Assembly (NCBI GenBank): GCA_018907035.1
Contig: JACCIC010000167.1
Span: 868,001-932,000 of the forward strand
From: Sycobia sp. Sy_11
Lineage: Eukaryota; Arthropoda; Insecta; Hymenoptera; Epichrysomallidae
Direction of reading: 5' to 3'
Length of the DNA: 64,000 nt
Shown: one piece after another, positions 36,311-48,447 of the stretch
Position numbering within the stretch: position 1 is the first letter of the stretch
How the letters are laid out: each line of letters begins with the position of its first letter
Program-made: the position numbers and the translations under genes
The notes under the pieces: generated by a model
The model's input: the letters and a program-made list of their open reading frames with translations, nothing else
Database searches by the model: none
What the model was told of the DNA's origin: nothing

Positions 36311-36966
36311 TTTATAACATTGTCTCACTCAAACAAAACTTTCTATTCCCTGATTTTCTTTAGTCGGACGTAGCGTCGAAAGTTTCTCAGTCCGAGTCTC
36401 GCTCTCCATCCATCATAACTACGTTCCCCCCTGCATTTTGCTCCGGGATACTTCAAGTGTTCACCACCAGGAGGAATACCGCTTGCCCGCAGCGGCGGTT
36501 CAACTCTATTCCACCTAGGCACTTATTCAGTCGTGGACGAGCGTTTCTTGGTTCTTCACTTGGCTCTGCCGAGACTCTCGTTTCTCTCCGTAGGTGAAAC
36601 AACTTATGATGCCTAATCCCTTATCAGCGTGCCGGTTAATATTTAATACTCAATTAATGGTTAATATTCAATACTCAATCAATGGTTAATATTCAATACT
36701 CAAGATCCTCGCATTGACTTTCTTCTCTCACACATCTCGGTCTGATGCTTCCTCGGGGACTCCCCGGTATAAATCAGACCTACTAAGAGGGCTGCGCTCT
36801 CGCCAGCCCATTGCTCTCCAGACAGGACTGCTGTATTCTTCATCTGAATCGACCGTTCTCTCTAGAGTCTCCGGCTAGTTTTCTGCTTCTGATGTACCTC
36901 CTCTCGACTTCAGCTTCTGCCTCAACAACATATAGAGGGTGGTCAGGAGGTCGCGGGATTGTTACA
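36311..36966 (-). repeat. LTR-like DNA beginning TGTAACAATCCC
   Basis: On the minus strand it starts TGTAACAATCCCGCGACC at 36966. GC-rich and unlike surrounding intron. Contains a 25-bp minisatellite, ggttaatattcaatactcaa plus five bases, in nearly three copies at 36634-36703. It may be a 5' LTR and leader of the same deleted Gypsy element; this is an inference. Confidence 0.4.
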
Positions 36967-37632
36967 TTTCCCGTTATATTTAGGCAATCAAATATACATT
37001 TTTATAGTTTTAAATATTTGAAAGATAGAAGTTGTTTAATTATGAACTTCAGACAAACAACGCGTTTAATTAATTTTGTTTCTGAAAACGTACATATTAG
37101 TGAAAAGCGCAGGATTTTTTAGGACATTCTTAAACAATAGCATTAATAACTGATGCAAATATCCTATTTATTTTTATAATTATCAATTAATAAATAAATT
37201 GATCGATTGTATCACATTTAGTTTCTCTGGAGATTTTCTTTAATTTAAAATTTTATATATTTAAATACATACTTTTTTAATTATACAAATGGTTTATTAA
37301 TAATACATTAATAAACCATTTATTCAAAATAAGTAATTCATATATTTAAAATACTGTAATGTTTATTAAAATGCAGTAAATATTTTTTTTAATGTATGAA
37401 AACTAAAAATTTGTTTAAAAAAATTCGATCTTTCATTTGAAAAATATTTATTTACTTTAAAGAAACATGTTTTAACTATAATTTTTTTAAATTTCAAATA
37501 ATTCAAACAAAATATAAAAAAGAACTGTGGTATCTTAACTAATTAGACCGTCATTTTCGGAATCTTTAACTATGTAAACGTACACTATATATTATATTAA
37601 AATAAATAATAAATATATTTACATTTTTTTCT

Positions 37633-37688
<56 letters not shown>

Positions 37689-39559
37689 ACTTCTAATAGT
37701 ATAATTGATTTTGATGGTTTCACGATTAATTTTTTACAATTTTTTGAACAGTTCATGGTTACTGTAAGATCGCTGCGATGTAAATGTCGCGGAGATTTAT
37801 TGATAAGGCAGCCTTGCTCTAAGGCTACTGCGATCATGCGAAAATTTAAATGTGTGCTCGCAACGAGCTTGCTACGATAAAAATTGCTATGTGAGTATCA
37901 TAACGGCTATTGTAGACGAACTTCCAAAAGACGACCGTAACGGATACTTTGATTTCTTTTTTAGTTGCTGCTGAAAATTATCGTGGCGGTATTTGATGGA
38001 AATTTAATTTTCATGTCAAAAACTATAAATACATAGTGTTTCGCACATTTGCGGAAAATACTAAATTTTACAAAAAAACTTCACAAATCGTTGTACATCT
38101 GATTACAATACATTTTTTTATTCTATTGAATTCGTCCTAGCAGTATTTCTTGAGCAGAACTTATACGAAGATACCTGTGCTGAGTATATGAGAAGAACCA
38201 TTTAGTAGTCTCCGAGACGGAATTATCGACTATTATTAAAACGGCTCGCATGGTCATTATTTGAATAATATTTTGAATTTGAATGCAATTTAAGCTGAAA
38301 AAAATTTGGTAAAAAATTATTTTAATAATTTGTAAAATATTTTTTAATTTGTATAATGTGATTACATTTAGAAAAAAAAAATTACTTTTTAAGGGCAATT
38401 TTTTTAAAAGTGGATTTTGAACAGTAATGGTAAATCGAAGAAAACTTCTAATTGTAAATTCCAAGTTACATGGTAATTTATGAACCAACATTTAATTACA
38501 TAGTTTTCAAGTTTTACCATATTTAGAAAACTAATATATATTTAAAGATTATTTATTAAGACTAATTTAATTGAAATAATAGTTGATTCACGAACAAACT
38601 ATTTAGAAAAAGTCATTTGAAATTCACCGGATATTATAAATTTCACCATTCGAATTTTTTGTGATTGTAATAAAATATTAAAAGTTGAAATTTTAAAAAA
38701 TTAATTTCTTCAAAAAATTTTAAAAAATGTGTATTTAATTCGTTGTTATGTGTTTCTGTGTAAACAGGAAGTCAAAATCTTACAATTTGCTTTATTTTCA
38801 GTAAAAAAATGAATAATAAGACTACAATTTTATATAAACATGATGTTAATATTATCTAATAAAATAATTTACATTGAAAAATTGAATTTTTGAATTTTAA
38901 TTCAAAAACTGAAAAAAAGCTTAATTGCAAATGAGTCAATTTCGTAAAAGTAAAACTGTATTGATTTCAATTTAACAAATATTTATTCTAATTCTATTTA
39001 TTTGAAACAAACATACATATTTAAAACGAAGGAATATTTTGTAATTTGGACAAAATCGTGTATTTGAAATCAACGGTTATGTTTATTTAAAAAGCCAAAA
39101 AATATTTCTTATGTTACAAATACATAAATAATTCTAGTTTACATAAAATAATTATTGAACACATGTTTTACATTTTTATGTTATAGGTTTTACTTCTTTC
39201 TACTTACATTATCATATCGTGCAATTTTCTAAAGAATATTATTTATAGCGTATTACAAACTGAAAAAAGTCTAAATGCAAATGAGTTTATTTCGTAAATG
39301 TGTATTTATTTTAATCCAACAAATATCTTTTAATTTTTATTTATTTGAAACAAAAATATAGATATTTCAAGCGAGTGAATATTTTGTCATTTTAAATAAA
39401 CTATGTTTTTAATACCAACAATTAGGTTTAATTGAATAGAAAAAATATATTTATTACATTATACTATATCAATTAAAAATAATAAATATTTCTTGAATTT
39501 TACTAAATAGAATAAGATAAAAGAACGAAAAATATAAAAGTAAATAAATAGATATTCGA
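36967..39559. repeat. AT-rich intron with diverged ~350-bp tandem repeats
   Basis: A (TA)n tract lies at 37636-37683. From about 38890, segments containing gcaaatgag.t.atttcgtaaa and atttatttgaaacaaa recur near 38910, 39260 and, past the mariner fragment, 40090: a degraded tandem array of about 350-bp units. No gene. Confidence 0.55.
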
Positions 39560-39948
39560 AAAGTTATTTTGCAACATGACAATGCTCGCCCACATGTTGC
39601 ACCGCCGGTGAAAACATACTTAGAAACGCTCAAATGGGAAGTCCTACTCCACCCGCCGTATAGTCCAGACGTTGCTCCGTCTGATTACCATCTCTTCAGA
39701 TCGATGACGCATGTCCTGGCTGACCAGCACTTCCATTCCTACGAGGAAGCCAAAAAATGGGTGGATGACTGGATAAAGGCCAAACCGGTCGAATTTTTTC
39801 GCAACGGGATTCGTATGTTGCCAGAAAGATGGGAAAAAGTTGTAGCTAGCGATGGCCAATACTTTCAATAATTCATTTGTAACCATTTTTTCACAATAAA
39901 GGCTCAAAATTTTAAAAAAAAACGGGAAAGACTTATTCACATACCTGA
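39560..39948 (+). pseudogene. mariner 3' fragment in the left arm
   Basis: Encodes the last 99 residues of the transposase (HDNARPH and SPDVAPSDYHLFRSM to GQYFQ) and the end TIR, followed by TA at 39949-39950. All five diagnostic differences from the 6447-7490 copy are shared with the 42658-43701 copy, so it is an inverted duplicate of that one. Nothing upstream of the second catalytic Asp is present. Confidence 0.95.
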
Positions 39949-40808
39949 TACTTTCTGTAAATTATTTATGTAATAGCATTCATTACTTTTTTATATAATA
40001 AATTTTATTTCATTACTATTTACACTATATCATGCAATTTACTAAAAAATATAATTTACATTATTCAACTATCTTATTGAGAAATGAATTTGTATAAATT
40101 CAAATAAATCCATTTCGTAAAAGAGATTTTATTTGAATCAAACAAATATTTATTTAATGAAAATTAAATTCACTAAAATTAATTCAATAGTTTTTAGAAT
40201 ACAGCAAATATTTATTTAAATTTTTATATGTAAACAAAAATATACATATTTAAAACGAATGTATATTTTGTAATTTGGAATAAACTATATATGGAAACAA
40301 ACAATTATGTTTATTTGAATAGCAAAAACATTTTTATTGCATTACACTAAATAAATTATTGAAAAGTAAAAAATATTTCTTACATTTTACTGAACGGAAC
40401 TAAATATACGTAAAAAATAAAGATAAATAAATAAATATTTGAAAAAATATATATACACTCAAATTTATCCAATATATTCAATTTTTGGAAAAGCTATTCA
40501 ATATGAACAATTAAATAGCTTTATCAAAAAGTGAAATATATTTAGTTGATTATACCCCACGAGTTGTTAAAAACTAAATAATTTTTTCGAAAATAGAAAA
40601 TATTTTTTTTATTTATATAAATTTATATATATTTATATTTATTTTTTATTTATACATTTCTGTAACGGAATACTTATTTGAGAAACACCCGGTAGAAGTA
40701 CCCGTTAACAGAGGTGTAAAGAACCCCGAACGGATTAAATTATTTTAAAACAATTTGTTTGGACCGCAGGTTCTTCACAGTTATTTCTTCCTCAGACCTA
40801 CCTTTTTA
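39560..40808. repeat. left arm of a 1,249-bp inverted repeat
   Basis: Reverse-complement partner is 41721-42969. Alignment points at the outer edge, the mariner TA site, and the inner edge all satisfy the same coordinate sum (82529), so there are no net indels. Every stretch I compared was identical, including a 9-base A run. The outer boundary cuts through the middle of a mariner, so the arm is not a transposition product. Confidence 0.95.
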
Positions 40809-41720
40809 GGTTACCTTACCCTATACATGTTAATTACTACAACAAATGGGAAAAAAGAAGGGAAAAATGGAAAAAGAGAGAGAGAGAGAGAGAGAGAAGG
40901 AGAATAAATTCTGAATTCAATATAGTTAATATATAGTTGATATATAATTAACATATAGTTTTTGAATTGAGTAGAAATTGGTTGCAGTTGAATAAAAGCA
41001 AATAGAGATATTAAAGATACCTTTGCTAAATAAATATATAGGATTTCTATTGCTTTTGTGAGTAGAAGTTTCTACAAAATAATTAAAGTAATTAGTAAAC
41101 CGACCGGTGATTCCCTTAGTACGGACGGAATCAAAAATTGCTGTAATCGACCATCGTTGGGTTGTGAATTTTCAGCATCGTTTAATAAGTTTGGTTAATT
41201 TTTTTTAGTCTCTATAACTTCGACTTTCATTAAATAATAGTTTTTCTTTGTCGATTTTACTTATAATCGCAATTAGAAAATCATAGAAATGTTAATTTAG
41301 TATTTTAAAGTGTAAGAGAGATAGAGAGATACCGACATAGAATAGAAATCATAAAAGTAACAAGCGCGTACACAGTTTTCAGTACGAGTTCCTCTTGTTC
41401 CTCGTAAGGTGACGATCTTGTTGTTTTATCTCTCTGCTATACATATAAATTTTTCTCTCTCACACCCTGTGTGAATGAAATCGTGCGTTAACATAGCGCG
41501 AGTGCATATTAGGTAGGGGTAATATATCATTTATTATAATTTTATATAATTTAATAAATCTGAAATTGTTTGTCCTATTTAACTAAATAGATTTTCTTTT
41601 TATTTTTATTAGTAATAGAAAATATAATAATACCCTCCTGTACCTGATAATTAACCCGTCCTTTCCTGGATTATTAATAATGTATTAATATATATATTAT
41701 TATTTAAATAAATTCCAGGA
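40809..41720. other. 912-bp spacer between inverted-repeat arms
   Basis: Unique sequence with (GA)n at 40873-40898. No gene recognised. Confidence 0.8.
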
Positions 41721-42969
41721 TAAAAAGGTAGGTCTGAGGAAGAAATAACTGTGAAGAACCTGCGGTCCAAACAAATTGTTTTAAAATAATTTAATCCGTT
41801 CGGGGTTCTTTACACCTCTGTTAACGGGTACTTCTACCGGGTGTTTCTCAAATAAGTATTCCGTTACAGAAATGTATAAATAAAAAATAAATATAAATAT
41901 ATATAAATTTATATAAATAAAAAAAATATTTTCTATTTTCGAAAAAATTATTTAGTTTTTAACAACTCGTGGGGTATAATCAACTAAATATATTTCACTT
42001 TTTGATAAAGCTATTTAATTGTTCATATTGAATAGCTTTTCCAAAAATTGAATATATTGGATAAATTTGAGTGTATATATATTTTTTCAAATATTTATTT
42101 ATTTATCTTTATTTTTTACGTATATTTAGTTCCGTTCAGTAAAATGTAAGAAATATTTTTTACTTTTCAATAATTTATTTAGTGTAATGCAATAAAAATG
42201 TTTTTGCTATTCAAATAAACATAATTGTTTGTTTCCATATATAGTTTATTCCAAATTACAAAATATACATTCGTTTTAAATATGTATATTTTTGTTTACA
42301 TATAAAAATTTAAATAAATATTTGCTGTATTCTAAAAACTATTGAATTAATTTTAGTGAATTTAATTTTCATTAAATAAATATTTGTTTGATTCAAATAA
42401 AATCTCTTTTACGAAATGGATTTATTTGAATTTATACAAATTCATTTCTCAATAAGATAGTTGAATAATGTAAATTATATTTTTTAGTAAATTGCATGAT
42501 ATAGTGTAAATAGTAATGAAATAAAATTTATTATATAAAAAAGTAATGAATGCTATTACATAAATAATTTACAGAAAGTATCAGGTATGTGAATAAGTCT
42601 TTCCCGTTTTTTTTTAAAATTTTGAGCCTTTATTGTGAAAAAATGGTTACAAATGAATTATTGAAAGTATTGGCCATCGCTAGCTACAACTTTTTCCCAT
42701 CTTTCTGGCAACATACGAATCCCGTTGCGAAAAAATTCGACCGGTTTGGCCTTTATCCAGTCATCCACCCATTTTTTGGCTTCCTCGTAGGAATGGAAGT
42801 GCTGGTCAGCCAGGACATGCGTCATCGATCTGAAGAGATGGTAATCAGACGGAGCAACGTCTGGACTATACGGCGGGTGGAGTAGGACTTCCCATTTGAG
42901 CGTTTCTAAGTATGTTTTCACCGGCGGTGCAACATGTGGGCGAGCATTGTCATGTTGCAAAATAACTTT
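41721..42969. repeat. right arm of the 1,249-bp inverted repeat
   Basis: Partner of 39560-40808. It comprises 859 bp of flanking intron DNA and the first 389 bp (plus-strand order) of the intact mariner at 42581. Confidence 0.95.
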
Positions 42970-43867
42970 GTCGTGCCTGTCGGAGTATTGTGGCCGTTTT
43001 TCTCGCAGTGCGCGGCTCAAACGCATCAATTGTCGTCGATAGACCTCGCCTGTGATCCTTTCATTCGGTTTCAGAAGCTCATAGTAAACCACACCTAGCT
43101 GGTCCCACCATATACAGAGCATGAGCTTGGCGCCATGAATATTTGGCTTGGCCGTCGATGATGATGCATGGCCGGGTAGTCCCCATGATTTTCTTCGCTT
43201 CGGATTATCGTAACGTATCCACTTTTCATCGCCAGTCACGATACGATGCAGAAAACCCTTTCTTTTATGTCGCTGAAGCAGCTGTTCGCAAGTGAAAAAA
43301 CGCCGTTCGACGTCTCTCAGCTTCAGTTCGTACGGCACCCAATTTCCTTGCTTTTGGATCATTCCCATGGCTTTCAAACGCTTGGAAATGGTTGTTCGGT
43401 TAACTCCCAATGCTTCAGCAAGTTCTTCTTGCGTTTGACAAGAATCTTCATCAAGCAAAGTCGCCAATTCTCGATCTTGAAAGATTTGCGGCCGCCCGGA
43501 ACGCTCCTTGTCTTCCACGTCGAAATCACCGCTTTTGAAGCGTCGAAACCATCCGCGAACACTTGAATCATCGACACAACCTTCTCCATAAGCCTCCTGA
43601 AGGAATCGATGCGTCTCGGCAGCAGATTTCTTCAAATTGAACCAATAAAGTGAAACTTCCCGCAAATGACGTCGACTCGGCTCAAATTTCGACATTTTCA
43701 CGATATCAAAAATTTATGATGCGAAAAAATTTTAACTAATGTGTTAGTATGGAATTGTTGACATATGAATAAGCTTTGATTATGACATATGTAACCATTG
43801 AATACTCGCACAGTATTGGTGGCGCCATCTCTTACAAAAAACGGGAAAGACTTATTCATACTCCTAA
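42581..43867 (-). mobile_element. second intact 1,287-bp mariner
   Basis: Same length and TIRs as the 6370-7656 element. Flanked by TA at 42579-42580 and 43868-43869. One uninterrupted transposase. Its low-coordinate third is duplicated in inverted orientation at 39560-39948. Confidence 0.97.
42658..43701 (-). CDS. mariner transposase, 347 aa, apparently intact
   Basis: DD34D transposase with both HTH motifs, the GRP linker, WVPYEL, and the catalytic motifs GDEKW, HDNARPH and APSDYHLF. It differs from the 6447-7490 protein at about 10 positions: for example SGRP (the family consensus) rather than FGRP, but V for G in THVLADQ and L for P in EVLLHPP. The high similarity and two intact frames suggest recent activity of the family in this lineage. 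Whether either protein is active cannot be read from sequence. Confidence 0.95.
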   Translation of the reverse strand: MKMSKFEPSRRHLREVSLYWFNLKKSAAETHRFLQEAYGEGCVDDSSVRGWFRRFKSGDFDVEDKERSGRPQIFQDRELATLLDEDSCQTQEELAEALGVNRTTISKRLKAMGMIQKQGNWVPYELKLRDVERRFFTCEQLLQRHKRKGFLHRIVTGDEKWIRYDNPKRRKSWGLPGHASSSTAKPNIHGAKLMLCIWWDQLGVVYYELLKPNERITGEVYRRQLMRLSRALREKRPQYSDRHDKVILQHDNARPHVAPPVKTYLETLKWEVLLHPPYSPDVAPSDYHLFRSMTHVLADQHFHSYEEAKKWVDDWIKAKPVEFFRNGIRMLPERWEKVVASDGQYFQ

Positions 43868-43938
43868 TATAATTTGTTATATCAACTTGTAGTCTTATTT
43901 TTAAGTTTTAAACTCAAAAATTTTAAGAAAATACATAT

Positions 43939-44000
<62 letters not shown>

Positions 44001-44690
44001 GATGCCGTCAACACGATCCGAAATCCGCTCCGCTTGAGGGGTGAGGGGGGGGGGGGGGTTCGCGCACACAACTGATTTTTTCATTTTCACCGGACTTACT
44101 TGAATAGTTCGTCTCACTGGGGGGTCCCGACAATCTGAAAAGGGGATTCGGGAAAAATGACACAAAGCACCACGCGACTATGATGGCTTGACTTAAATTT
44201 GATTTACAAGATTATTCTTTTTTTTCCTTTTCATCGATACACATACACCCCATCACCCGGACACAATTCTCCGTCATTCCCGGTCCATATACCCGGCGCG
44301 TTCCGACCGCGATAAGCGACCCGACGCACTCGCCCGAGGGGGGGGGCGTCAAGGAGACGGAAAGAAAGAGGATCCGGATCACCACGCACACGTGCAGTAA
44401 GGTACCAGGCGTAGCCGCAGAGCTCATCGCCGCGAGGTGCACACTCACCACGGCGATGCTGGGGGGGGGGGAGGTAACAGTGACGGGCCCTGTGTGGCAG
44501 AAGGTGCACCTTTTGAGCGACCACCGTCCGTGTGTGTGTTGCTCCTCTCCTTGGCCGACGACTGCCAATCGCAGTCGGGACGTACCGGATGCGGCCCTCA
44601 CAACGCGAATAATAAATTTTCCTTTTTTTCATTTGAAATTTTGAAATCGCGAACGATCACACAAATAAGAAACTGAGATTGCGCCCATGG
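43868..44690. other. TA tract and unassigned GC-rich block with G-runs
   Basis: (TA)n at about 43939-43997. The block 43998-44680 is GC-rich, with three runs of nine or more G near 44045, 44337 and 44460. Two overlapping minus-strand frames exist without recognised motifs; it may be LTR or UTR DNA of an unrecognised element. Confidence 0.5.
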
Positions 44691-45368
44691 TCATTTACCT
44701 CATTACGGCGGAGAAAAAGAAAATTACATGTCTAAACAAAAAACTTTTTTTTATGCTGACCATGCAATAGCAATAGTCCTAATTTAATCAGCCTAAGTAA
44801 CTAAAACAATGATGATAGCCATGGTTTCATTCATAATCTAAAAAAATAGCAGTAGTTATGATCACCATACGGTTAAATTTCAATTAATATAAGTACAAAC
44901 ATAAATTGTCAAAATTTGATCAGCCGCTGTAGGGGCAGTGTAGCCATCACGAAATGATATACAAATTCGAATCCCAACTAAGTAAATAGACAGCAGACTC
45001 TCAATTTAATAAGTTTTTTTTGTATGTGTACCGCATTTTCCCCAGAGAACTTATTTTCTTATACTCATATATTTCGGATATTTCACATACAATCTTACAT
45101 ACTAAAATTTCTAATACAATCTTACATGTTAGTATAACTTCTAATCTTACATACAAAAAAGTTCTAATAGAATCTTACAGGCTAAGTTTTTTCTGTTTTT
45201 TTTTTTCTCTTAGAACTCTTACATACTATATTTACGTGAGATTTTTAATAGGAACATTAATGACTTATTAACTAACACTTTATGACATTACTTAGAGGTA
45301 ACGACATATGCCATCCTTTTGTTTCTGCATCGCCTTCGTTGATCGCTAACTGGAGGACTGGTTAATAA
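44691..45368. other. AT-rich intron
   Basis: No feature recognised; 45080-45190 has a repeated aatcttacat motif. Confidence 0.5.
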
Positions 45369-46023
45369 TTATACTGGATCACTGTTGTTGTTGTTAATAA
45401 AGTTGTTTGATTTCTTCCTTAACGATATATCCTCAATCTCTGGGTCGTCTAATGATTCATCCCACTCTGGTTTCTTATTATTATTTGATTTAATTTCAAA
45501 CGTATTTATAGTTCTTTCACCAGTTCTAGTATTTTTATTATTTATTAATGCTGCTTTACATTGATTAACTTTACTTATTCTATTTTTGCAATTATTTACA
45601 CTTGCTTCACTAGTTTTTTTTTTCTCTTTTATCTGCATTTCGCATATATTTTTTTGATTTTCTTTTTTATTCATCACAATTGTTTTAGATTCATTATTTG
45701 TATTTATAATATTATTCAAATTATTGGTAGTCGTTTTTTCAGATTCGTTGTCTTGATTCATAAAATTTTTATTATTATTTATGGTTACTATTTCAGATAT
45801 ACTGGTTTTATTTGTATTTATATTACTACTTATTATAATTTCTTTTAGATGCACTGTTTGTATGTATAATATTATCAAATTTATTTATGCTTGCTTTATC
45901 ATATCTCGCCCGTATAACTTCATTATTAATACTTTTGTTATTACTCATTGATGCTACATTAACTTGACTAATTTTAACTAGTATACTGTTGCGATTATTT
46001 ACAGAAACTTTTTTTTCGTTCAT
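45369..46023 (-). pseudogene. Asn-rich ORF of unknown function, one apparent frameshift
   Basis: Two overlapping minus-strand frames: 46023-45826 (65 aa, MNEKKVSVNNRNSILVKISQ) and 45878-45369 (169 aa). Together they read as one roughly 210-residue Asn/Lys/Ser-rich protein broken by a frameshift near 45850. The C-terminus has an acidic segment, EWDESLDDPEIEDISLRKK. Open frames of this length are unusual in such AT-rich DNA. An LTR-like block ends about 50 bp upstream, so it could be a gag-like first ORF of a retroelement; no zinc knuckle or other diagnostic motif supports that. Function unknown. Confidence 0.4.
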
Positions 46024-46075
46024 TCTTCACTTTATCTTATTATTCACTCTATCATCACTTTACTTGCGGTGGCAG

Positions 46076-46258
46076 TGTTAGGACATGACCTTACCGTCCA
46101 TCAGCAGACGACTATGTGTGGCTCGTGGAGCGAGGAGGTAAGGGGACGGGAGACGGTGTCGAGCACAAGGCGCGAGCGCCTTGAGGTCTTCCTCTTCGTG
46201 GGATGGCGCACGCGTCATCAGTCTCTCTCTGGACAAATCGGCGCGGCGCCTTGTGACA
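46076..46258 (-). repeat. LTR-like block TGTCACA...TAACA
   Basis: 183 bp on the minus strand from TGTCACAAGG to CCTAACA. Similar in order to the block at 35700-35914. Its downstream side (minus strand) leads to the Asn-rich ORF. Confidence 0.45.
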
Positions 46259-46264
46259 CTCATC

Positions 46265-46267
<3 letters not shown>

Positions 46268-46317
<50 letters not shown>
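46268..46317. repeat. (TA)n microsatellite
   Basis: Pure TA run. Confidence 0.97.
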
Positions 46318-46319
<2 letters not shown>

Positions 46320-47004
46320 ATTTTCTTAAAAATTTGACAGCGGGGTGTAATAAATGGAATTCATTGGTGTCGACGAAGAAATGCCATAGGTGTGTATACC
46401 TTTCCGTAGCCTGATTCCGCACCACGATCATTTCCACGCAGCGAACTTAAAATTTTAATAAAATATGTAGATATAAATACATACATATACACATGCATAA
46501 CAAAATCTATACATACTTCAAGAATTTCGATAGCAGTTAATCCCTTTTATTGCATTTATTGTTTCGCAGCCCGCCCCCGGCTGAACAGTCGTCTCTCCCT
46601 TGACTACACGAGCTCGAAAATCAACCTCTGGGATATCGCACGAATGAAGTACCTATGTTTACCCCAGTGGCGCTAGGGATCAAAATTTTACTGCAGTCTC
46701 TAACATGGGCATCAGCGATCGCCCTTTATTATCTCTGATTATACCTAGCGTATGCTCCAAATATATGAAAAATAATCAAATAATATTTGGAAAAAGTTTA
46801 TATTCTATAATTAACCGATTTTACTAGATCTATTTAATTTGTAAATATAGATCAATTGCAAACCATGGCCATTATTATTATCTGAATGTGAAGTTAATTT
46901 TGTCAAAATATTCTATTAAGTTCGTTGTATTATAATGAATTAAATAGTATGTTATAATGTATTATTGTATATTATAATGTGTAATAATAATATATTAAGA
47001 TCAT
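46318..47004. other. unassigned intron DNA
   Basis: 46560-46740 is GC-richer with no recognised coding; the rest is AT-rich. Confidence 0.5.
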
Positions 47005-47465
47005 AATTAAAGAAAAAATATATGAGCATTAGTATAACTTACGAAGCATGAATGGTACATCCGTTTAGTATATAGTTTAAACTTATTATACTCTTTCGAT
47101 ATTGAAATTGTAGGGATTTTAAAACAAGGTATTAAAATCAATATATAAAAGGGATGCTCTTGAAAATATTCACATTTTGAAGAATCCCAATAATGTAAAT
47201 TTAATGTTAGAGTCAAGTAATTTGGACAACACTTATCATTCTTTATTAATGGAAAATTTGTATTTCGCAATTAAGTTAAAAAGGTGGGGGTCTTATAAAT
47301 TTTATACTAATAAATTTGGAGTGGGGATGGGGTATATAAAATACCATTTTGGGTTTTTCATTTTAGTTTAGTATCTGAGGATGAACCGTAGGGTTCGAAA
47401 CATCGGACACCAAAGGTGAATTTAAATTTAAGGTGGTGGGGACAGTCAGGCCATCTTTTATTAAC
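47005..47465 (+). mobile_element. Penelope-like element copy 6, 3' end
   Basis: C-terminal traces (ENIHILKNPNNVNLMLESSN in part, then LDNTYHSLLMENL) and a 3' region ending gtggtggggacagtcaggc. Same family as copies 4 and 5. 5' truncated, as usual for retrotransposition by target priming. Confidence 0.7.
47375..47400 (+). ncRNA. hammerhead-like core (PLE copy 6)
   Basis: CTGAGGA (47375-47381), GAACC (47383-47387) paired with GGTTC (47392-47396), then GAAA. The stem III and cleavage side (acatcggacacc) is degraded. Confidence 0.35.
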
Positions 47466-47816
47466 AAAGAATATTGTTGTTTTATTTCATAAAGAAAGGG
47501 GGTAAAAAGGAATTCATTGTTAATTTTAAGACACACAAGTAAGATTTTTATTAAAGTAAAATTAAAAAGACGATGTCTGGCTTCTCAACTACAGGTTACA
47601 ACTGATTCTCTAATAAGGTTTCGCTTACAGCAATGTCCATACCTGCGCTTTCCTACGGAACATGTGTTATACCTGAAAATGGAAAAGCAACATTTCCGTA
47701 CGGCATTTAAGATGGGTACAATCATGAATTACATAGAGATTTACATGTTCGTTGCATGACTAAGATTCCGTTTTTGTGAGAACATATTTGCCTTAATAGC
47801 ACCAATATAAATATTA
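47466..47816. other. unassigned
   Basis: An 80-aa plus-strand frame at 47517-47759 has no recognised motif. Confidence 0.45.
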
Positions 47817-48412
47817 TTTTACGAGGACCAACAGCATGGCCACGAAAATTTATCACGATCGTTACACAAATTTTACCTTCATAAAATTACCGCCAGAATA
47901 CAGAATAATTTATATACGAATAAATAATTTATTATCGTCACACCCGCGAAAATTGTAATAAGTAAAGAAGAAAATTAATATAACGAATACAAAATTAAAT
48001 TAATATATTACACAATACGCGGTAAATACACCGAGAACGGGCAAAGGTCACGACGACTAATGTAGAAGGTATTCGGCGGAACAGCCAAAAACCGAAGAAG
48101 AGAGAGAACGCAACATATGTCTGGTCACCGCTAGGAAGAGTAGAAAAGTGCATGAGAGGGGATACACGCGCGGCGAGAGTGAGCCGCGCCAAGTGTATTA
48201 GGCCAGCGTCAGCTATCCCCCTCTAATACATGCCCTCACGTACACTACCATGCTCTCTCGTTGAACGACACGCGTCAGCAGTGAATACCGTGGTAGGGGA
48301 ACGCGCAAGCCTCTACATTGGCGAGCGCATTCCAACATATACAACGAGTGTCCCAAACGAATTCACCCGCTGTATTTAATTTATAAATACATTAGAATAT
48401 TATTCACACCAA

Positions 48413-48447
<35 letters not shown>

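Noticed and set aside
37000..39559. Long frames in AT-rich DNA (for example 38123-38491 minus)
   Set aside because: Low-complexity Ile/Phe/Asn translation without motifs, within a degraded tandem repeat region.
44212..44632. Two overlapping minus-strand frames of 129 and 133 codons
   Set aside because: Overlapping GC-rich frames with no motif, hydropathy pattern or homology I recognise; likely open by composition.
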